Source of the DNA: Methanomassiliicoccales archaeon PtaB.Bin134
Lineage (GTDB): Archaea; Thermoplasmatota; Thermoplasmata; Methanomassiliicoccales; UBA472
Length of the DNA: 6,707 nucleotides
Direction of reading: 5' to 3'
Assembly: GCA_002067045.1 (NCBI GenBank)
Contig: MVPZ01000167.1
Location: forward strand, 1 to 6,707
The notes below the pieces were generated by a model that was given only the letters and a program-made list of their open reading frames with translations, was not told the DNA's origin and searched no databases. Positions 4,809 through 6,707 of the stretch are shown piece after piece. The translations under genes and the position numbers were made by a program. The number at the start of each line of letters is the position of its first letter. The first letter of the stretch is position 1.

Positions 4809-6379
4809 CGCGCCACGGTCCTGCTCTGCTGCCTCATGTACTGGGTGAGATACATCCCAGTGCCGCTCCCCAGCCCGGTGGAGCCGCTGCCCTTCCACCC
4901 CCCGAAGGGCTGGGAACCCACCATGGCCCCGGTGGTGGCCCCCCGGGCGCGGTTGGCGTAGCTGACCCCCGCCTCCATGTTCTCGAAGAAGTAGCTGACC
5001 TCCTCCTCGTCCTCGGAGTATATGCCGGATGTGAGCCCGTAATCCACGTCGTTGGCCCTGTGCACCGCGTCCTTGAGGTCGGTGAAGCGCTGCACGCACA
5101 GGAAGGGCAGGAAGAGCTCGTTCTTGATCAGGAAATGCTCCTCGGGAAGGCCGGTCACGATGGTGGGGGCCACATAATGTCCCGGCGGCAGGCCTGCCTT
5201 GACCTCCTGTCCGCCGGCGTGCACCACCCCGTCCTGACGAGCCATGGCGGAATGGGAGAGGTAATCCTCCACCGCCTTGCGGTGGATCACCGGCCCGATG
5301 AAGGTGGCCCTCTCCCGGGGGTCGCCCACCCTCAGCCTGGACACGTGCTTCAGCAGGGCCACCATGAACTCGTCGTACACCAGCTCGTGCACGTAGGCCC
5401 TGGAGCAGGCGCTGCACTTCTGCCCGGAGTAGCCGAAGGCGGCGGAGGCCACCCCGGCCACGGCCCTGGCCAGGTCCGCCTTCTCGGTGACAATGGCCGG
5501 GTTCTTGCCCCCCAGCTCGGTGATGACCGGGATGGGGTGGCGCCGGAGGGAGGATGCCAGCAATCGGTACCCCACCTCCTTGGAGCCGGTGAAGGCTATG
5601 CCGTCCACCTTGTCGCTGGAGACCAGGGCCTGGCCGGCGGCGGAGCCGCTGCCGGACAGTACGTTCACCACCCCGGGAGGGACCCCGGCCCTCTCGTAGA
5701 TGTCGTAGAGCATGTGCACTGCCAGCGGCGCCGGGGTGGAGGGCTTGAGCACCGCGGTGTTCCCGGTGATGATGGCCGCGGTGAGCATGCCCGCGGAGAT
5801 GGCCATGGGGAAGTTGAAGGGGCAGATCACCGCCCACACCCCGTACGGCCGCATAACGCTCACCGGCCTCTCGTCCTCGTAGGCCGGGGGCCTCTCCTCC
5901 TGGAAGCCGAGATTGATCTCCATCTGCTCCGCGTAGTAGGAGATGAAATCGATGGCCTCGTCCACCTCGCCCACCGCCTCGTAGCGGTTCTTGCCGTTGT
6001 CGAAGGTCACCGCCGCGGCGATCTCGAAGAGGTCCCTTCGCATGATCTCCGCGGCCTTGCGGAATATGGTGAGACGCTTGTCCAGATCCATCACCGACCA
6101 GGTCTGGAAGGCCCGGCGCGCGGAATCCAGGGCCATGGAGGCCTCCCTCTCCCCGCCCTTGGAGAACTCCCCCAGCACCAGGGCGGTGTCCATGGGGCTG
6201 GTGTCCTGGAAGTACTTCCCGGTGGACACCTGTTTGCCGTCTATAACGCTCTCATACCTGGTCTCCACCTCCAGGGACTGGGAGAAGCGCTCCAGCGCCC
6301 TCTCGTAGCGGCTGTGGAAAGCAGACTCCTCTCCGGCCTTGACCATGTTCTCGTAGGTGTTCTGATTGCGGAACCTCAT
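4805..6379 (-). CDS. pruA: L-glutamate gamma-semialdehyde (1-pyrroline-5-carboxylate) dehydrogenase-type aldehyde dehydrogenase
   Basis: From ATG 6379 this is a 524-residue NAD(P)-dependent aldehyde dehydrogenase, likely oxidising glutamate semialdehyde to glutamate in proline or arginine breakdown. Visible family features: PFNFP with the oxyanion Asn (N189), LKPS (K212) and FTGSKEVG (263-270) for cofactor binding, general base E288 in TELGGKNP, nucleophile C322 in GQKCSACSR, and C-terminal GSQPFGGWKGSG. The substrate call rests on the N-terminal FRNQNTYENM, the FDNGKNRYEA/AIDFISYYA stretch and the length near 515, all like P5C dehydrogenases; another semialdehyde is possible. The usual EEIFGPV motif reads NELFLPF here (E421). 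The start is uncertain: ATG 6379 fits family N-termini and has GGGGAGG (6389-6383) only three bases away, while ATG 6397, ATG 6400 and GTG 6451 would add 6, 7 or 24 residues. No proline dehydrogenase gene is visible. Confidence 0.85.
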   Translation of the reverse strand: MRFRNQNTYENMVKAGEESAFHSRYERALERFSQSLEVETRYESVIDGKQVSTGKYFQDTSPMDTALVLGEFSKGGEREASMALDSARRAFQTWSVMDLDKRLTIFRKAAEIMRRDLFEIAAAVTFDNGKNRYEAVGEVDEAIDFISYYAEQMEINLGFQEERPPAYEDERPVSVMRPYGVWAVICPFNFPMAISAGMLTAAIITGNTAVLKPSTPAPLAVHMLYDIYERAGVPPGVVNVLSGSGSAAGQALVSSDKVDGIAFTGSKEVGYRLLASSLRRHPIPVITELGGKNPAIVTEKADLARAVAGVASAAFGYSGQKCSACSRAYVHELVYDEFMVALLKHVSRLRVGDPRERATFIGPVIHRKAVEDYLSHSAMARQDGVVHAGGQEVKAGLPPGHYVAPTIVTGLPEEHFLIKNELFLPFLCVQRFTDLKDAVHRANDVDYGLTSGIYSEDEEEVSYFFENMEAGVSYANRARGATTGAMVGSQPFGGWKGSGSTGLGSGTGMYLTQYMRQQSRTVAR

Positions 6380-6382
6380 GAG

Positions 6383-6389
6383 CCTCCCC
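6383..6389 (-). promoter_or_regulatory. Ribosome binding site bearing on the dehydrogenase start
   Basis: On the minus strand GGGGAGG is followed by CTC and then ATG 6379-6377. The match to the 16S tail is strong but the spacing is short. ATG 6400 and ATG 6397 have no such motif upstream. GTG 6451 has GGGAG about seven bases ahead, but the family's conserved N-terminus begins much later. Confidence 0.4.
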
Positions 6390-6413
6390 TTCGCCATCAT
6401 TATGAGGGGGAGG

Positions 6414-6421
6414 TCTATTAA
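6414..6421 (-). promoter_or_regulatory. Possible second TATA-like element for the dehydrogenase gene
   Basis: The minus strand reads CTTAATAG around here, centred about 39 bases before ATG 6379. Initiation 25 bases downstream would fall near 6392, leaving a leader that includes GGGGAGG. It is a weak match and an alternative to the stronger element at 6471-6478. Confidence 0.25.
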
Positions 6422-6443
6422 GTGCATCGAAGGCGTGCTTCGC

Positions 6444-6467
6444 ATTCTCACGCCAGTTCTCCCGCCA
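6444..6467. repeat. Two-copy 12-bp tandem repeat in a divergent promoter region
   Basis: ATTCTCACGCCA (6444-6455) is followed directly by GTTCTCCCGCCA (6456-6467), identical at 10 of 12 positions. The pair abuts the TATA/BRE region of the plus-strand gene on its upstream side and covers the expected start region for transcription leftward. A direct repeat of about one helical turn is typical of regulator sites binding one face of DNA. A regulatory role is inferred. Confidence 0.45.
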
Positions 6468-6470
6468 CAA

Positions 6471-6478
6471 ATTTATAT
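6471..6478 (+). promoter_or_regulatory. TATA box of the rightward gene, possibly bidirectional
   Basis: ATTTATAT is the best TATA match in the window. Start of transcription about 25 bases downstream (near 6501) would give a leader of about 22 bases containing GGAGAG before TTG 6523. The reverse strand reads ATATAAAT, so it could also drive leftward transcription starting near 6448, upstream of the dehydrogenase. Confidence 0.6.
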
Positions 6479-6509
6479 CGGCCGTAACTCGTTGGCCTTC
6501 ACAATCGTA

Positions 6510-6515
6510 GGAGAG
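6510..6515 (+). promoter_or_regulatory. Ribosome binding site supporting a TTG start
   Basis: GGAGAG lies seven bases before TTG 6523-6525. It directly abuts ATG 6516, which is too close for normal initiation and opens a frame of only nine codons (stop 6543-6545). The site therefore favours the TTG frame. Confidence 0.5.
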
Positions 6516-6522
6516 ATGCACC

Positions 6523-6707
6523 TTGCCCCTTTCACCCACCCATAAGGCCCTGACGCCCGGAGATATCCTAGCCATCGCCCGAGAGGAGCGGGAGGGGCTC
6601 CTGGCGCGCCACCGGGAAGGGGCGTGGCAGGAGACCCCCGGACCCGTGGCGGACATCGTGGGGGCGCTCTCCGCCCCGGACCTGTGGAAGGTGGACCTGG
6701 GAGCCTG
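6523..6707 (+). CDS. Unrecognised gene, 5' part only, probable TTG start
   Basis: An open frame runs from TTG 6523 to the window edge (61 full codons), preceded by a strong TATA box and GGAGAG at proper spacing. It begins MPLSPTHKALTPGDILAIAREE and continues with an acidic/basic helical stretch (about 12-31) and then a segment, PVADIVGALSAPDLWKV. An in-frame TAG at 6508-6510 limits the start, no ATG occurs in this frame, and the other two plus frames either stop early or lack a start. The codon composition matches its neighbours. I do not recognise the family. It is transcribed away from the dehydrogenase gene and may share regulation through the region between them. Confidence 0.6.
   Translation, partial: MPLSPTHKALTPGDILAIAREEREGLLARHREGAWQETPGPVADIVGALSAPDLWKVDLGA

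Noticed and set aside
4518..5837. 439-codon minus-strand frame inside the dehydrogenase and response regulator
   Set aside because: Same-strand shifted register of the dehydrogenase, with Gly/Arg/His-rich translation typical of a GC-rich off frame.
5060..6421. 453-codon plus-strand frame opposite the dehydrogenase
   Set aside because: Antisense to a gene with full aldehyde dehydrogenase motifs. The product is His/Gly/Val-rich without domain features or a ribosome binding site.
6380..6451. Upstream extension of the dehydrogenase to GTG 6451 (24 extra residues)
   Set aside because: It has a GGGAG site, but the added residues are unlike family N-termini, and the leftward TATA box at 6471-6478 would place the transcript start too close to it. 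Kept as an alternative only.
6252..6656. 134-codon minus-strand frame across the divergent promoter
   Set aside because: It crosses a TATA box and the start of the plus-strand gene, overlaps the dehydrogenase in another frame, and has no recognisable motif. Its WREN-WREN duplication simply reflects the 12-bp tandem repeat.
1..6707. CRISPR arrays, tRNA genes, insertion sequences, attachment sites
   Set aside because: Reading both strands I found no regularly spaced repeats, cloverleaf-like sequence, transposase or integrase motifs, or terminal inverted repeats.

Overview
This GC-rich, gene-dense window reads as archaeal chromosome, probably Euryarchaeota/Thermoplasmatota and possibly a Methanomassiliicoccales-like organism. 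The assignment is inferred from four things: TATA-type promoters in the intergenic gaps instead of -35/-10 boxes; GGAGG/GGTGA-type ribosome binding sites alongside an apparently leaderless gene; frequent AGG (Arg) and ATA (Ile) codons despite high GC; and the gene content (a multi-subunit pyruvate carboxylase, a tandem PRC-barrel protein and a stand-alone REC protein). No rRNA, tRNA, CRISPR array, transposon or integrase was seen.

Layout. (1) Positions 1-2083, plus strand: a carboxylase operon. It holds the last 21 codons of an upstream gene (probably the biotin carboxylase subunit), pycB (carboxyltransferase), and a separate biotin carrier protein that overlaps pycB by the four bases GTGA. 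Together these would make oxaloacetate from pyruvate and bicarbonate. (2) Positions 4174-2080, minus strand: a three-gene operon encoding a tandem PRC-barrel protein, a 59-residue zinc ribbon protein (overlap ATGA) and an M16 zinc peptidase. (3) Positions 4175-4289: a compact divergent promoter region with two TATA elements and a perfect 12-bp palindrome. (4) Positions 4290-4808, plus: a REC-domain response regulator, apparently translated from a leaderless mRNA. (5) Positions 6379-4805, minus: an aldehyde dehydrogenase of the glutamate-semialdehyde (P5C) dehydrogenase type. (6) Positions 6380-6522: a second divergent promoter region with a strong TATA box and a 12-bp tandem repeat. (7) Positions 6523-6707, plus: the start of an unrecognised gene that probably begins with TTG and runs off the window.

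The genome is packed very tightly. Two same-strand junctions overlap by four bases (GTGA, ATGA), and two convergent junctions share four bases containing both stop codons (CTAA, CTAG), leaving no room for conventional intergenic terminators. I see no dramatic new system. The points most worth a second look are the split pycB/biotin-carrier pair with a G6 run at the junction, the small zinc ribbon gene between the PRC-barrel and M16 genes, the two candidate operators, and the shared-stop convergent pairs.
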